NCBI GenBank assembly: GCA_018062085.1
Contig: JAGOSY010000018.1
Coordinates: 1 to 64,000, forward strand
Source of the DNA: a bacterium
Lineage (GTDB): Bacteria; Cyanobacteriota; Vampirovibrionia; Obscuribacterales; Obscuribacteraceae
DNA length: 64,000 nt
Direction: 5' to 3'
Under the pieces are notes generated by a model. The model had not been told where the DNA came from and searched no databases. It saw only the letters and a list, made by a program, of their open reading frames with translations. How positions within the stretch are numbered: the stretch's first letter is position 1; each line of letters begins with the position of its first letter. The translations under genes and the position numbers were made by a program. This document shows positions 36,122 to 45,774 of this stretch, one piece after another.

Positions 36122-37675
36122 ATGAGTACATCAACAATGCCTGAAGCATCTGCAAAGAAGGCTGAGAAGCCACATACCTACGGCAATTACATCAATGGCC
36201 GTCAAGTTAAGTCAGAAACAGGCGAGACTTTTGCTTCTTACAATCCAGCAAAAACAGACGAAGTGATTGGTTACTTCGCATCCTCTACACCTAAAGATGT
36301 GAAAGATGCTGTCGACGCTGCTGCTAAGGCTTTCCCAGCCTGGAAGCGCACCCCAGCTCCTCACCGTGCTGAAATCTTGCTCAAAGCAGCACACCTGCTA
36401 GAGAGCCGCAAAGAAGAGTTGGCCCAAACCATGACTCGCGAAATGGGTAAGGTTATCAAAGAAGCTCGCGGCGACGTGCAAGAAGCCATTGATATGGCCA
36501 AGTATATGGCTGGTGAAGGCCGCAGATTGGTTGGTCAAACTGTGCCTTCTGAGCTGCCACACAAATTTGCCATGTCTGTCAGACAGCCAATCGGTGTAGT
36601 GGGTTTGATCACTCCTTGGAACTTCCCTGTTGCTATTCCAAGCTGGAAGACTCTTCCTGCTTTGGTTGCTGGCAACACTGTTGTTATCAAACCAGCTAGC
36701 GATACTCCACTTTGCGCTTTGATGTTTGTTGAAATCCTCAACGAAGCTGGCCTGCCACCAGGTGTTCTTAACTTGGTTACTGGATCTGGATCCAAGGTTG
36801 GCAATGCTCTAGTTGAAGATTCTAGAGTGCATGCTATTTCGCTAACTGGCTCCTGTGAAGTAGGCAAGAAAGTTGCCGGTCGCTGCGGCGAGTTGATGAA
36901 GAAAATCTCTTGCGAACTAGGTGGTAAGAATGCCATCTGCGTTATGGAAGATGCTGATATTGATCTGGCTTTAGAGGGTGCTCTCTGGGGCGCCTTCGGT
37001 ACCGCTGGTCAACGTTGTACCGCAGCTAGCCGCGTTATTGTGCACAAAGCTCGCTACGAAGAATTCTGCACCAAGTTCAAGAAAGCTACTGAAGCTTTGA
37101 AATTGGGTTATGGCCTTGATGAATCAGTACAAGTCGGACCAGTTGTAAACCAGGGCCAACTCGATACAGTAAAAATGTATGTTGAGATTGGCAAAAAAGA
37201 GGGCGCCAAACTTCTTTGCGGTGGCAATGCTCTAACTGAAGGAGTCTTCGCTAAAGGCTTCTTCCACGAGCCTACCGTCTTCTGCGACGTTAAGCCCAGC
37301 ATGCGGATTGCTCAAGAAGAAATCTTTGGACCAGTAACCTGCATAATTCCAGTCGAGAACTTCGAAGAAGCACTTGAAGTAGCAAACGGAACTGAATTCG
37401 GCCTATCACTCTCTATGTACACCAAAGACGTTAACCGCGCCTTCATGGCCATGGAAGACCTAGAATCAGGCATTGTTTATATCAACGCTCCAACCATTGG
37501 CGCTGAAATACAGTTGCCTTTCGGTGGCGTTAAGCAAACTGGCAATGGTCACAGAGAAGCTGGTACTGCCTGCATCGACTTCTTCACCGAATGGAAATCT
37601 ATATATGTAGATTATTCCGGCCGCTTGCAGAAAGCTCAAATCGATACAGACGAACTCGTTGCGAAAGCTGAATAA
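36122..37675 (+). CDS. NAD(P)-dependent aldehyde dehydrogenase
   Basis: 517 residues. Catalytic Cys299 is in FGTAGQRCTAASR and general base Glu265 in SCELGGKNAIC, 34 residues apart as usual. The cofactor region has ITPWNFPVAIPSWK and the Rossmann segment SLTGSCEVGKKV. Position after the omega-transaminase indicates oxidation of the resulting semialdehyde (succinate, glutarate or aminoadipate semialdehyde). FGTAGQRCT also resembles aminoadipate-semialdehyde dehydrogenases, so the substrate stays open. It begins 30 bp after the transaminase stop, with TTAGGAGAAA as ribosome binding site. Confidence 0.92.
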   Translation: MSTSTMPEASAKKAEKPHTYGNYINGRQVKSETGETFASYNPAKTDEVIGYFASSTPKDVKDAVDAAAKAFPAWKRTPAPHRAEILLKAAHLLESRKEELAQTMTREMGKVIKEARGDVQEAIDMAKYMAGEGRRLVGQTVPSELPHKFAMSVRQPIGVVGLITPWNFPVAIPSWKTLPALVAGNTVVIKPASDTPLCALMFVEILNEAGLPPGVLNLVTGSGSKVGNALVEDSRVHAISLTGSCEVGKKVAGRCGELMKKISCELGGKNAICVMEDADIDLALEGALWGAFGTAGQRCTAASRVIVHKARYEEFCTKFKKATEALKLGYGLDESVQVGPVVNQGQLDTVKMYVEIGKKEGAKLLCGGNALTEGVFAKGFFHEPTVFCDVKPSMRIAQEEIFGPVTCIIPVENFEEALEVANGTEFGLSLSMYTKDVNRAFMAMEDLESGIVYINAPTIGAEIQLPFGGVKQTGNGHREAGTACIDFFTEWKSIYVDYSGRLQKAQIDTDELVAKAE

Positions 37676-37699
37676 TAGAAATTCAATTGGAGATAAGAA

Positions 37700-38893
37700 A
37701 TGGATTTTGATTTCACACCCGAACAAATTGCAATGCGCAAACACATGCGTGAGTTTGCTGAGCGCGAGATTGCTCCTAAAGCTCAAGCTAACGACCGCGC
37801 TTGCAAATTCGATTGGGATATTGCTAAGAAGATCTTTGCTGAAGGTTTCCTTGGTTGCCCAGTTCCTGAAAAATACGGCGGCCTAGGCATGGACTATGTT
37901 GCCTATGGCTTGATGACTGAAGAAGTTAACCGTGTTTGTTCATCCACTAGAACTTTGTTCTCAGTGCAAACATCATTGGTTGCTTTGACAATTTTCAAAT
38001 GGGGCACTGAAGAGCAGAAGAAATTCTATCTGCCTAAGCTTTGTTCCGGAGACTTCTTGGGTTGTTATGGTTTGACTGAGCCAGAAGCTGGTTCAGATGC
38101 TGCCAATCAACAAACTCGCGCTATCAAAGACGGCAATGACTACATTCTCTCTGGTTCCAAAACCTGGATTTCATGTGGCACCATCGCTACCCACGCTTTG
38201 ATTTTCGCAACTGTTGACCCAGCTCTAGGCCACAAAGGCATTACTTGCTTTGTGGTTGATACCAAATCAAAAGGCTTCACCGCTCAAGCAATGCACGGTA
38301 AGCTCGGTTTGAGAGCTTCTGATACCGCTAGTCTCTTCCTTGATGAAGTGAGAGTTCCTGCTGAAAATATCCTCGGCAAAGTAGGTGAAGGCTTCAAGAT
38401 TGCTATGTCAGCTCTAGACAACGGCCGTTTCTCGGTTGCCGCTGGCGCAGTTGGCTTGGTTCAAGGTTGTATTGATGCTTCTGTTAAATACGCAATGGAA
38501 CGCAGAACATTCGGCAAGCCAATTGGCGAGCACCAACAAGTGCAAGCTATGATTGCCGACATGGTTGCTGACTGCGAAGCTGGCCGCTTGCTCTACTTGC
38601 GTGCGGCTCACTTGAAGAACAAAGGCGTGCGTAACAGCCGCGAAACTTCAATCGCTAAGCTCTTCTGTGGTGAAGCTGCCAACAAGCATGCTCACAACGC
38701 TGTGCAAATCTTCGGTGGCTACGGTTTCTCTGATGAGTATCCTGTTGAGCGTTATTTCCGTGATGCCAAAGTATTGAACATCTACGAAGGTACTCGCGAA
38801 ATTCAGCGCATAATCATCGGCCAAGATGCTCTCGGTATTCGCCTTGCCAACGGCAAGCCTGCTGAGAACCTAACTGCCATGGCTGCTGTTTAA
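37700..38893 (+). CDS. Acyl-CoA dehydrogenase
   Basis: 397-residue FAD enzyme introducing a 2,3-double bond in acyl-CoA. Signature regions: YGLTEPEAGSDAAN (family signature 1), GSKTWISCG, and QIFGGYGFSDEYPVERYFRD before catalytic Glu363 (NIYEGTREIQR). The Glu position and IYEGT context match short/medium-chain dehydrogenases; it lacks the TYEGTHDIH form of glutaryl-CoA dehydrogenase. Third gene of the transaminase operon, so it probably acts on a CoA ester in the same amino-acid breakdown route. Confidence 0.93.
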   Translation: MDFDFTPEQIAMRKHMREFAEREIAPKAQANDRACKFDWDIAKKIFAEGFLGCPVPEKYGGLGMDYVAYGLMTEEVNRVCSSTRTLFSVQTSLVALTIFKWGTEEQKKFYLPKLCSGDFLGCYGLTEPEAGSDAANQQTRAIKDGNDYILSGSKTWISCGTIATHALIFATVDPALGHKGITCFVVDTKSKGFTAQAMHGKLGLRASDTASLFLDEVRVPAENILGKVGEGFKIAMSALDNGRFSVAAGAVGLVQGCIDASVKYAMERRTFGKPIGEHQQVQAMIADMVADCEAGRLLYLRAAHLKNKGVRNSRETSIAKLFCGEAANKHAHNAVQIFGGYGFSDEYPVERYFRDAKVLNIYEGTREIQRIIIGQDALGIRLANGKPAENLTAMAAV

Positions 38894-38915
38894 CAGTTGC
38901 TGAGCTAATCAAACT

Positions 38916-38942
38916 GAGGAGGAGGGGCTTAGGCTCCTCCTC
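38916..38942 (+). terminator. Hairpin ending the aminotransferase operon
   Basis: GAGGAGGAG (38916-38924) and CTCCTCCTC (38934-38942) form a perfect 9-bp stem, 23 bp after the acyl-CoA dehydrogenase stop. Only TT follows directly, so intrinsic termination is probable but not typical. Confidence 0.6.
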
Positions 38943-39003
38943 TTCGCCAAGATTTCGCTATTTAAATTTACCGTTCCAGATTTACTTCTCAGGAAACTTA
39001 TAT

Positions 39004-40593
39004 ATGTCGCTTCGAGCTTTCGGTCTCTTTGGTCGTAAAAAAAATAGTTTCTATGGAAACTATTTTTTGAGAGCTTCCTTTATACTGCCATGCACCTTAA
39101 TCGTAACGTTGTCTGCCCATGCCCAGGTGCCTGCCGAGCATCAAACGGCAGTTGTCGGCCAGGGTCACGCCAATGCTTTAGTCGGTACACTGACTAGCTT
39201 TGATACAGACGGCGATAATGCTTTAAACATCGGCGATTATGCCCGCGCCCAAGAAGTATTTAGCAACCGCATCAAGAACTTGAGCAAAGACCAGAAGGGT
39301 TCGTTTGCCGAAGTTGGCCTGCGTGCTGGACTATTTGAAGCACTTCTGTGGCAGGGCAATATTTCGGCAGCCGCTGCTGAACTGAAGCGTATTCATAAGG
39401 TTTTTGATCCGCTAACAACAAATCTTGGCGAAAACAATGTTGAGCAAGTGAATATGCTCAACGCTCGGATACTAGATGCTCAATCATGGCTGGAAGAAGG
39501 TCAGGGCCAGCGGGATCAAGCCATGCAGACTCTTCTTAAAGCTATCAGTTTGCTAAAAGTTGCCGGCGTCGATGAGCACGAGACCTGGCGCTTAGTTACT
39601 TGCATGGGGCATTTAGCTAGTCTGCAGGCTGGCATGGGTGCATATAATCAGGCCGCTCAATTGTTGCAAGAGGCTCTTACTTACGCGAAAAATTCACCGA
39701 GTATTGCCCCTCTTAATATTGCTGATATTGAAGAGCAGCTAGGTTCAATGCTCTTCAAGCAAGGTCGCGCCGCTGAAGCGAATCAGCACTTTGCCATAGC
39801 CCTGGCCATGGACAATGCCACCGGTGCGGTGCAGCGCAAGTACTCACCAAAGCCGTACTGGCTTTGCCCTACTTATACCTACACTGAAGGCTCACCCTGG
39901 TCTAGTCGCAGCTTCCAAGATGGCTTGCAGCGCAAGCGTATTACTTTAGATGCAGTGGCTGTAGAAGCAGTAGCTATTCGCGATAATTCGGCTCAGGCTA
40001 AAGGCAAGGTAATCAAAGTTGCTTTGACCGTGCTCAACCGTGGTCGCACCCCCCTAGATTTTATGGGAAGAAAACCTGAGTTTATTGCCATGACCCCTAA
40101 AGCTGTGATGGCAACAATGATTGAACCGCTCAAGTTGGCTGATAGCGTCGAGAAGAAAGCTCAAAGTAAAGCTAAGTGGGTGCGCTTCTGGGGGCAGGAT
40201 GCCACTCAAACCCTGACTAGCACTTATATCAATCAGCCTTCTTACGGCTATGGCTATGGTGGCTTCTATCCTCCGGTGATGAGTTATGGTGGCACCATAC
40301 CGACTGTTATGCGCAACGGCAATATGACCACTATGATGACCCAAGTGCCTGACTATGCCGCTCAGCAAAGGGCGATGGAAAAGGCTCGGGCAATTGAAGA
40401 CGACGGCAAGGCATACGCCGATCAGATTCGTTCTCAGAGTCTCGGGCCTTGCGATATCAATGGTGGTGCAACTATTAGCGGTGCTATATTCTTTCAGCTT
40501 GATGATGCCAGTAAGGCTGGGTCATGCATAGTGAGAATTCCCATTGGCGACGCTACTTTTGAATTCACTTTTGATAAACTCGCCGGTAACTAG
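39004..40593 (+). CDS. Exported TPR-containing protein
   Basis: 529 residues. A long basic N-terminus leads to a signal sequence (FILPCTLIVTLSAHAQVP). Residues about 55-270 hold helical TPR-like repeats (ALNIGDYARAQEVFSNRI; AGMGAYNQAAQLLQEALTYA; GSMLFKQGRAAEANQHFAIAL). The rest forms a beta-rich domain with an aromatic Gly/Tyr loop (YGYGYGGFYPPVMSYGG, about 414-430) and a NRGRTPLDFMGRK segment. AGGAAA precedes the ATG. Scaffold or complex-assembly roles are usual for TPRs; nothing more specific can be said. Confidence 0.78.
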   Translation: MSLRAFGLFGRKKNSFYGNYFLRASFILPCTLIVTLSAHAQVPAEHQTAVVGQGHANALVGTLTSFDTDGDNALNIGDYARAQEVFSNRIKNLSKDQKGSFAEVGLRAGLFEALLWQGNISAAAAELKRIHKVFDPLTTNLGENNVEQVNMLNARILDAQSWLEEGQGQRDQAMQTLLKAISLLKVAGVDEHETWRLVTCMGHLASLQAGMGAYNQAAQLLQEALTYAKNSPSIAPLNIADIEEQLGSMLFKQGRAAEANQHFAIALAMDNATGAVQRKYSPKPYWLCPTYTYTEGSPWSSRSFQDGLQRKRITLDAVAVEAVAIRDNSAQAKGKVIKVALTVLNRGRTPLDFMGRKPEFIAMTPKAVMATMIEPLKLADSVEKKAQSKAKWVRFWGQDATQTLTSTYINQPSYGYGYGGFYPPVMSYGGTIPTVMRNGNMTTMMTQVPDYAAQQRAMEKARAIEDDGKAYADQIRSQSLGPCDINGGATISGAIFFQLDDASKAGSCIVRIPIGDATFEFTFDKLAGN

Positions 40594-40620
40594 AGTTAGT
40601 TGGAAACTAGGAACTAATCA

Positions 40621-41931
40621 ATGAAAGCAGTTAAACCTGTCAGTGTCGACAAATTTCCTGGGATGATTTGCCGGGGCTATGCTTTTGATGCCCCGTTGAA
40701 TTATGCAGATCCCACCGGACCGACAATTTCAATTTTTGCCAGAGAAGTGGTGGCTATTGAGAATGTAGCAAAGAGTGACTTGCCTTGGCTCTTCTTCTTG
40801 CAAGGTGGCCCGGGCTTTCAAGCGCCGAGACCAGAGGGTCTATCGGGATGGATGAAGCGAGCAGCAAAAGATTTTCGGATATTGCTAGTTGATCAACGTG
40901 GTACCGGTTTAAGCACGGCAGTTACTGAACAACTTGTCTCGACTCATCCAACAGCGCAATTGCAATTCGAATACCTGCAGCATTTTCGAGCCGACAACAT
41001 AGTTCGCGATTGCGAGTTAATTCGCAAGTCGCTCTGTCACGGTAAGAAAGTGACACTTCTTGGCCAAAGTTTTGGTGGTTTCTGCAGTACTACCTATTTG
41101 TCGATGGCTCCAGAGGGTTTGAGTGGTGCCATCTTAACTGGTGGCTTGCCTCCCCTTGTCGACGACGGTGATGAGGTCTATAGGCAAACCTATCGTGAGC
41201 TGATCAAGAAGAACAAGCTTTTCTATAAGCGCTTTCCTGGTGATATCGAGAAGGTGGCGCGAATCGTTGAGCATTTGCAGAAGAATGCTGTATTTTTGCC
41301 TAGTGGAGAACCTCTTACTGTCGAGCGCTTCTTGCAGCTTGGACTCAATTTCGGTTTTAACTCAAGTGGGGGCAGTATGAATACTGTTCACTATTTGCTT
41401 GAAGGAGCTTTTGCTACCACTATTGATGCGAAGAAGCCTAAGCTGACATACACGTTCTTACATGAAGTCGAGAGTCAATTGCACTTCAATACCAATCCTA
41501 TTTATGCTCTTTTACACGAAGCTATTTATTGCCAGGGGCGGCCGTCTAACTGGTCGGCGGCCCGCATGGTTGGCGAGTTTGCAGAGTTCAAGAAAGACTC
41601 GACACCAATATTCTTTAGTGGTGAGATGATCTACCCCTGGATGTTTGATGAGTACACTTGTCTCAAGCCATTTAAAGAGGTGGCTGAACTTATCGCTGCT
41701 TACACTCAGTGGCCACCACTTTATGATGTTGAGAGATTGAAGAACAATGATGTGCCCTGTGTTGGCACTATCTACTGCAATGACATGTATGTTGCTCGTG
41801 AGCTTGCTGAGCAAACTGCTGCTGTAATTGGCGGTATGAAAATTTGGATCACTAACGAGTATGAGCACGATGGATTGCGGCAAGATGGAGAGCTTTTGCT
41901 CGATCGTTTATTGACTATGCTTAACGAATGA
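40621..41931 (+). CDS. Prolyl aminopeptidase-like alpha/beta hydrolase (S33)
   Basis: 436 residues. Oxyanion-hole motif QGGPG (61-65) where HGGPG is more usual, followed by the family landmark DQRGTGLS (91-98) and the nucleophile elbow GQSFGG with Ser150. The catalytic His is likely in YEHDGL near the C-terminus. The length fits the larger prolyl iminopeptidase subgroup, which releases N-terminal Pro from peptides in the cytoplasm. No signal peptide. It converges with the kinase gene at only 3 bp. Confidence 0.87.
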   Translation: MKAVKPVSVDKFPGMICRGYAFDAPLNYADPTGPTISIFAREVVAIENVAKSDLPWLFFLQGGPGFQAPRPEGLSGWMKRAAKDFRILLVDQRGTGLSTAVTEQLVSTHPTAQLQFEYLQHFRADNIVRDCELIRKSLCHGKKVTLLGQSFGGFCSTTYLSMAPEGLSGAILTGGLPPLVDDGDEVYRQTYRELIKKNKLFYKRFPGDIEKVARIVEHLQKNAVFLPSGEPLTVERFLQLGLNFGFNSSGGSMNTVHYLLEGAFATTIDAKKPKLTYTFLHEVESQLHFNTNPIYALLHEAIYCQGRPSNWSAARMVGEFAEFKKDSTPIFFSGEMIYPWMFDEYTCLKPFKEVAELIAAYTQWPPLYDVERLKNNDVPCVGTIYCNDMYVARELAEQTAAVIGGMKIWITNEYEHDGLRQDGELLLDRLLTMLNE

Positions 41932-41934
41932 GGT

Positions 41935-42927
41935 CTAGTCGTCACCACTAGAGAAGAGTTTGTTGAAGACAATACTCACTTTCGACTGCTTTACTTGACC
42001 TGCTGGAAGTCGCTTGCGGCGGGCATTGCCAAGATTGCTGCTTCTCAGCAGGTCTGTGTGTAGTTCGTGAGCGTTTTGGTAGCGGTCTTTAGGGGCCTTG
42101 GCCATGGCTTTGTTGATGATTCGCTCAAACTGTAGAATCTGTTTTGGATTGATTTTTTCTGAAGGTGCTATTGAAGCTGGTTGCTTGGTTACCTTTTTTG
42201 TCATTACCGCCAATATTGTTTCGCCACTGTATGGCGGCTGACCGGTCAACATTTCATACATGACGCAGCCCATAGAGTAGATATCAGAGCGCTCATCTAT
42301 TGCCTCGCCAAGGCACTGCTCAGGGCTCATGTACAGAGGTGTGCCTAGCATGTCGCCAGTGTTTGTCAGTTTCAATTGCCCTCGGTTACTTGCAAATTGG
42401 GCGATGCCAAAGTCGACGAGCTTGATTTGTTCTACTGCTGGTGCTTGCATAACCATTATGTTCGACGGCTTTAGATCGCGATGAATCACTCCCTTGCCAT
42501 GGGCCAGTTCAAGCGCTTCAAGAATCTGAGAGCAGATGGCAACGAAAGCGTGAAATGAGAAGGGTCCATTTTTTGCTAAATGTTGGTTGAGGGTAAGGCT
42601 CTCTAGTTTTTCCATGACGATATAGGCAGCACCATGGTTTTGCAGCACAACATCTCTGATTTCTACAATAGCTGGATGCTTTAGCAATAAGAGTGCCCTA
42701 GCCTCTCGTATGATTCGCTCCAGCTCGGTGCTTTGCTCAGCCTTTGTTGATGCGAAGTGTTTGATCACGGCCGGGCATTTGCATACTGTATCGTGAACTG
42801 CGTATATAGTTGTGGTACTTCTCAACTGGGCTTTATTGCTGCTATAAGTCTGACTAATTACTGATTCGATGATGTATCGGCCATCAAATATGGTGCCTAG
42901 CAGATTGTTAGAATCGTCGATTGTCAA
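41935..42927 (-). CDS. Hanks-type Ser/Thr kinase lacking a glycine-rich loop
   Basis: 330 residues, essentially a kinase domain. Present: catalytic Lys in AVIKHF, helix-C Glu in RIIREAR, HRDLKPSN, DFG (LVDFGIAQF) and a substrate-loop GTPLYMSPEQC with SDIYSMGCVMYEML. Missing: the G-x-G-x-x-G ATP loop, since after YIIESVIS the residues are QTYSSNKAQLRSTTTIYA. ATP binding may thus be altered, although all catalytic residues remain. A basic C-terminal tail follows and no membrane segment is seen. The start is TTG at 42927 with no clear ribosome binding site. A second kinase gene lies 71 bp upstream on the same strand. Confidence 0.9.
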   Translation of the reverse strand: MTIDDSNNLLGTIFDGRYIIESVISQTYSSNKAQLRSTTTIYAVHDTVCKCPAVIKHFASTKAEQSTELERIIREARALLLLKHPAIVEIRDVVLQNHGAAYIVMEKLESLTLNQHLAKNGPFSFHAFVAICSQILEALELAHGKGVIHRDLKPSNIMVMQAPAVEQIKLVDFGIAQFASNRGQLKLTNTGDMLGTPLYMSPEQCLGEAIDERSDIYSMGCVMYEMLTGQPPYSGETILAVMTKKVTKQPASIAPSEKINPKQILQFERIINKAMAKAPKDRYQNAHELHTDLLRSSNLGNARRKRLPAGQVKQSKVSIVFNKLFSSGDD

Positions 42928-42998
42928 AACATACCATTCAGTTATGCAGATATTTCATTGTTCTATTCGTTCTTGTTCGTCTATTTCCAATTCTATTT

Positions 42999-44216
42999 CT
43001 ATTTCTTCTTGTTCTGGCCTAAGCCAAAGAGGTTCAACCAGTTTTTGTCTTTCGGTAGAGCATAGGGCCCTTCTTTGTCGGCCTGACTTGTATTGACTGC
43101 TTTGTTTGGTAATTTAGGCTTTTTGCCTTCTTGGGTTGCTATTAAAGCCTCTTTCATTTTCTCAGCTGTAAGGAAACGATTTTCAGGCTTTTTCTCTAGG
43201 GCGCAAAGAACTACGGCATCGAGTGCGTCTGGAATGTCAATGTCGTTGAAGCGTTCTCTTAGGCTTTGGGGCTTTTGGCTTACTTGCTTGAAGCCCAATC
43301 TGACTGGGTTTGATGAACTAAAAGGAAGTTTTCCCGAAAGAGCTTCGTACATCAAGCAACCAAGTGAGTAGATATCGGAGCGACCATCAAGTCTTTCGCC
43401 GAGGCATTGTTCCGGGCTCATATATGATGGGTTGCCGAATTCTTCTCCATCGGCTGTCATATAGCGGGTTTCGCGGCCAGGATTGGGTAGCACTTTGGCG
43501 ATGCCAAAATCAGATACCTTGACGAAATCGCCACCACCTTTGGCTTTGAGTAAGTAGATATTGGCCGGTTTGAGATCGCGGTGAATTAGATTGTGTTGAT
43601 GGGCATGGGTGAGGGCGTCGCATATTTGAATGGCAATATCGATTAGACGATCGACTTCGAGAAAACCTTCTGTGCTAATTACTTCTTCTAGTGTTGGGCC
43701 AGCCAAGAAATCCATTACCAAGTATGGGTATTGCTTTTCGGACAGGCCGAATTCATAGACCGAACAAAGGTTTGGATGGTTTAGTTGCTTTGCTTTGTTG
43801 GCCTCCTGCTCTAAGCGTTTCAGAGTCCTTTTGTTTTCAAAAGGTGATCGCCTGAATATTTTCATGGCTAGCAAGGCGTCGACTTTACCCGAGCGCGCTT
43901 GATAGACATAACTAAGAGTGCCTTTGCCTATGCGGTCCAAGAATTGATAGCCGCCTTCAGTCAAATCAAGCAATCTAATATTGGGGTCAAACCGTCTTTC
44001 GGCAGCGGCATCGCTGGCTACTTCAGGGGCCGCGCCGACAGCAGTACTAGATTTCGCCTCTGCAGATTGAGGGCGGGCTTGCAAACTAGAACAGTGGCAA
44101 AAACCTGGGCGACCAGCGGTAAGCGATGAAATCGTAGCTTGGCTCGGGAAAATTGGCCTGCTACAGGTTTCGCAGACTTCTCTTAGTATTATTCGCTGCT
44201 CTTTGTCTGCGCTCAC
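42999..44216 (-). CDS. Ser/Thr kinase with N-terminal CxxC-x21-CxC ribbon
   Basis: 405 residues. A zinc-ribbon-like N-terminus has Cys15-x2-Cys18 and Cys40-x-Cys42. After an Ala-rich linker the kinase domain starts at about 85 with IGKGTLSYVYQA, Lys in LAMKIF, HRDLKPANI, DFG (VSDFGIAKV), GNPSYMSPEQC and SDIYSLGCLMYEAL. All active-site residues are present, so kinase activity is expected. The C-terminus is Lys-rich with no membrane span, suggesting a soluble kinase. The start is GTG at 44216. The ribbon matches those encoded at 59668-60000 in another kinase gene. Confidence 0.92.
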   Translation of the reverse strand: MSADKEQRIILREVCETCSRPIFPSQATISSLTAGRPGFCHCSSLQARPQSAEAKSSTAVGAAPEVASDAAAERRFDPNIRLLDLTEGGYQFLDRIGKGTLSYVYQARSGKVDALLAMKIFRRSPFENKRTLKRLEQEANKAKQLNHPNLCSVYEFGLSEKQYPYLVMDFLAGPTLEEVISTEGFLEVDRLIDIAIQICDALTHAHQHNLIHRDLKPANIYLLKAKGGGDFVKVSDFGIAKVLPNPGRETRYMTADGEEFGNPSYMSPEQCLGERLDGRSDIYSLGCLMYEALSGKLPFSSSNPVRLGFKQVSQKPQSLRERFNDIDIPDALDAVVLCALEKKPENRFLTAEKMKEALIATQEGKKPKLPNKAVNTSQADKEGPYALPKDKNWLNLFGLGQNKKK

Positions 44217-44267
44217 GCCATATCTCGCCGGATCTTAGAGCATTATTCCACTTATAAGGCTGATTAT

Positions 44268-45734
44268 CTAAGATTGGGCTGCTGAATTCTGCTCTTCCCT
44301 TTCTCGTTCGTCTCTCTTCTGTCTCTCTTCAAGTAATCTCGCAGGCAGATAAATTACTGCTGCGGTGGCCCAGGCATTGAGGCAACCAATGCCGAGGTGT
44401 AAGTGTTCTAAGGCCGGTATTAATCCGGCTGTGGCAATACCGACACTGCAACCGATGGCAAAGGCCAGCATGGCCGGAAGCCTTAGCGCTGGTAGCTCAT
44501 GCATCTCTTGGAGGTGGTCAAAGATCCGGCTGTGCTTGTGGCTGATTAGTTTTGCTATGGACCATTCGCAAAGCAAAATAGTTGTTCCTGTTGGAATTAG
44601 TATGCCGTTTAGTGTTGAAATTACTTCGATGCTTTTGGCCATGCCGCTGAATGAAAGCCAGTAGGCTACTAGAGCACAAATAAAGGCATAGCCGAAGACA
44701 ACGTGTCTCTTTTGCACTTTAAACAAGTTTTCAAAGGCCTCTACAACTGCGTACAAGTTAGAATCGGCCGCTGCAAAATATTGTGCACCAATGACAAGCA
44801 GTGCTAGTAAGGCAACTCCGCCAAAAGAAAATTCATTCATGAAAGCCGTGGCCCGTGCGGTATCTGTCACTTGGCTAATTTGAGCGACCATCCAGCCTGT
44901 TATCGGAAAGATAATTTGACCGATACAGAGCGCCACCGTCAGTGGTATCGCTGTTCGTTTTACTCCTGGCCTAGCGTGGCGCCAGTAATCGGCTTCGTTA
45001 CCCCAAACGGAAAAGCCTATTACAAACGATGCTATGGCTCCAAGAGCCACTGTCCAGCTGACACTTGTCTGCTGTAGCGGCATAATAGTCGCAGCTGTGT
45101 TGTAGGCGACTACTGCGCGGAAAAATGTGAACCCTACCCAGGCAATCAGGCAAGGTGCGGCAAAGTATTTGGCAAAATTGACCACTCCAGAAAAGCCCCA
45201 GAGATTGTTGAGGCACATCAGAAATGAGAAGCAGGCTGCCATGACGCCGATAGAGAGGGGCACTGAAAAGAGACCACTGACTGCATCAGCCATGCATAGT
45301 GCACCGAAGGCATAGCAAGCAAGAAATATGGCTATCAAATTGAAGGTCGTCAGGCGGGCGCCCCAGCGGCCGAATACTGAGCGATTGAGATGAGCATAAG
45401 TTCGGCCCGTCACTGTTCCGAGTTGGGCTGAGGGCACGCAAAATAGCAAAACCACTACAGCAGAAAAGACTGTGCACGCCAAAACTTGTGGCAGGCTGAA
45501 GCCGTTTTTATACCACTCTACGCCAATTAAAACAGTAGGAAAAGAGGTCACCATGGTAATCCACAACAGCCCCATGGCCAGCGGATGGCGCCGGTCTTCT
45601 AAGGCGACAATGTGTCGAGCGTTAGATTTCTCGGTGGCAATTGCTTCTTTTAAATTTGCGTTTAACTGTGCCGCTGTCGGTGCAGCGTTGCTCTTGCTTG
45701 CGATAGTGGCGGTAACTGTATTTGTTTCGCTCAT
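44268..45734 (-). CDS. NCS1-family nucleobase permease
   Basis: 488 residues with about 12 hydrophobic spans, close to the usual NCS1 size. Typical segments include the first-span region LGLLWITMVTSFPTVLIGV-like start, NLWGFSGVVNFAKY and the SFVIGFSVWGNEADYWRH region of the substrate path. NCS1 carriers move cytosine, uracil, purines, allantoin or hydantoins. Location directly downstream of upp favours a pyrimidine base. The frame is open to 45920, inside upp, but the ATG at 45734 fits the family N-terminus and leaves a 150-bp leader with two overlapping stems. Confidence 0.85.
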   Translation of the reverse strand: MSETNTVTATIASKSNAAPTAAQLNANLKEAIATEKSNARHIVALEDRRHPLAMGLLWITMVTSFPTVLIGVEWYKNGFSLPQVLACTVFSAVVVLLFCVPSAQLGTVTGRTYAHLNRSVFGRWGARLTTFNLIAIFLACYAFGALCMADAVSGLFSVPLSIGVMAACFSFLMCLNNLWGFSGVVNFAKYFAAPCLIAWVGFTFFRAVVAYNTAATIMPLQQTSVSWTVALGAIASFVIGFSVWGNEADYWRHARPGVKRTAIPLTVALCIGQIIFPITGWMVAQISQVTDTARATAFMNEFSFGGVALLALLVIGAQYFAAADSNLYAVVEAFENLFKVQKRHVVFGYAFICALVAYWLSFSGMAKSIEVISTLNGILIPTGTTILLCEWSIAKLISHKHSRIFDHLQEMHELPALRLPAMLAFAIGCSVGIATAGLIPALEHLHLGIGCLNAWATAAVIYLPARLLEERQKRDEREREEQNSAAQS

Positions 45735-45774
45735 AGAATCGATTTTCTGGTCGGCTGAAGCTTCGAAGAAGGCT

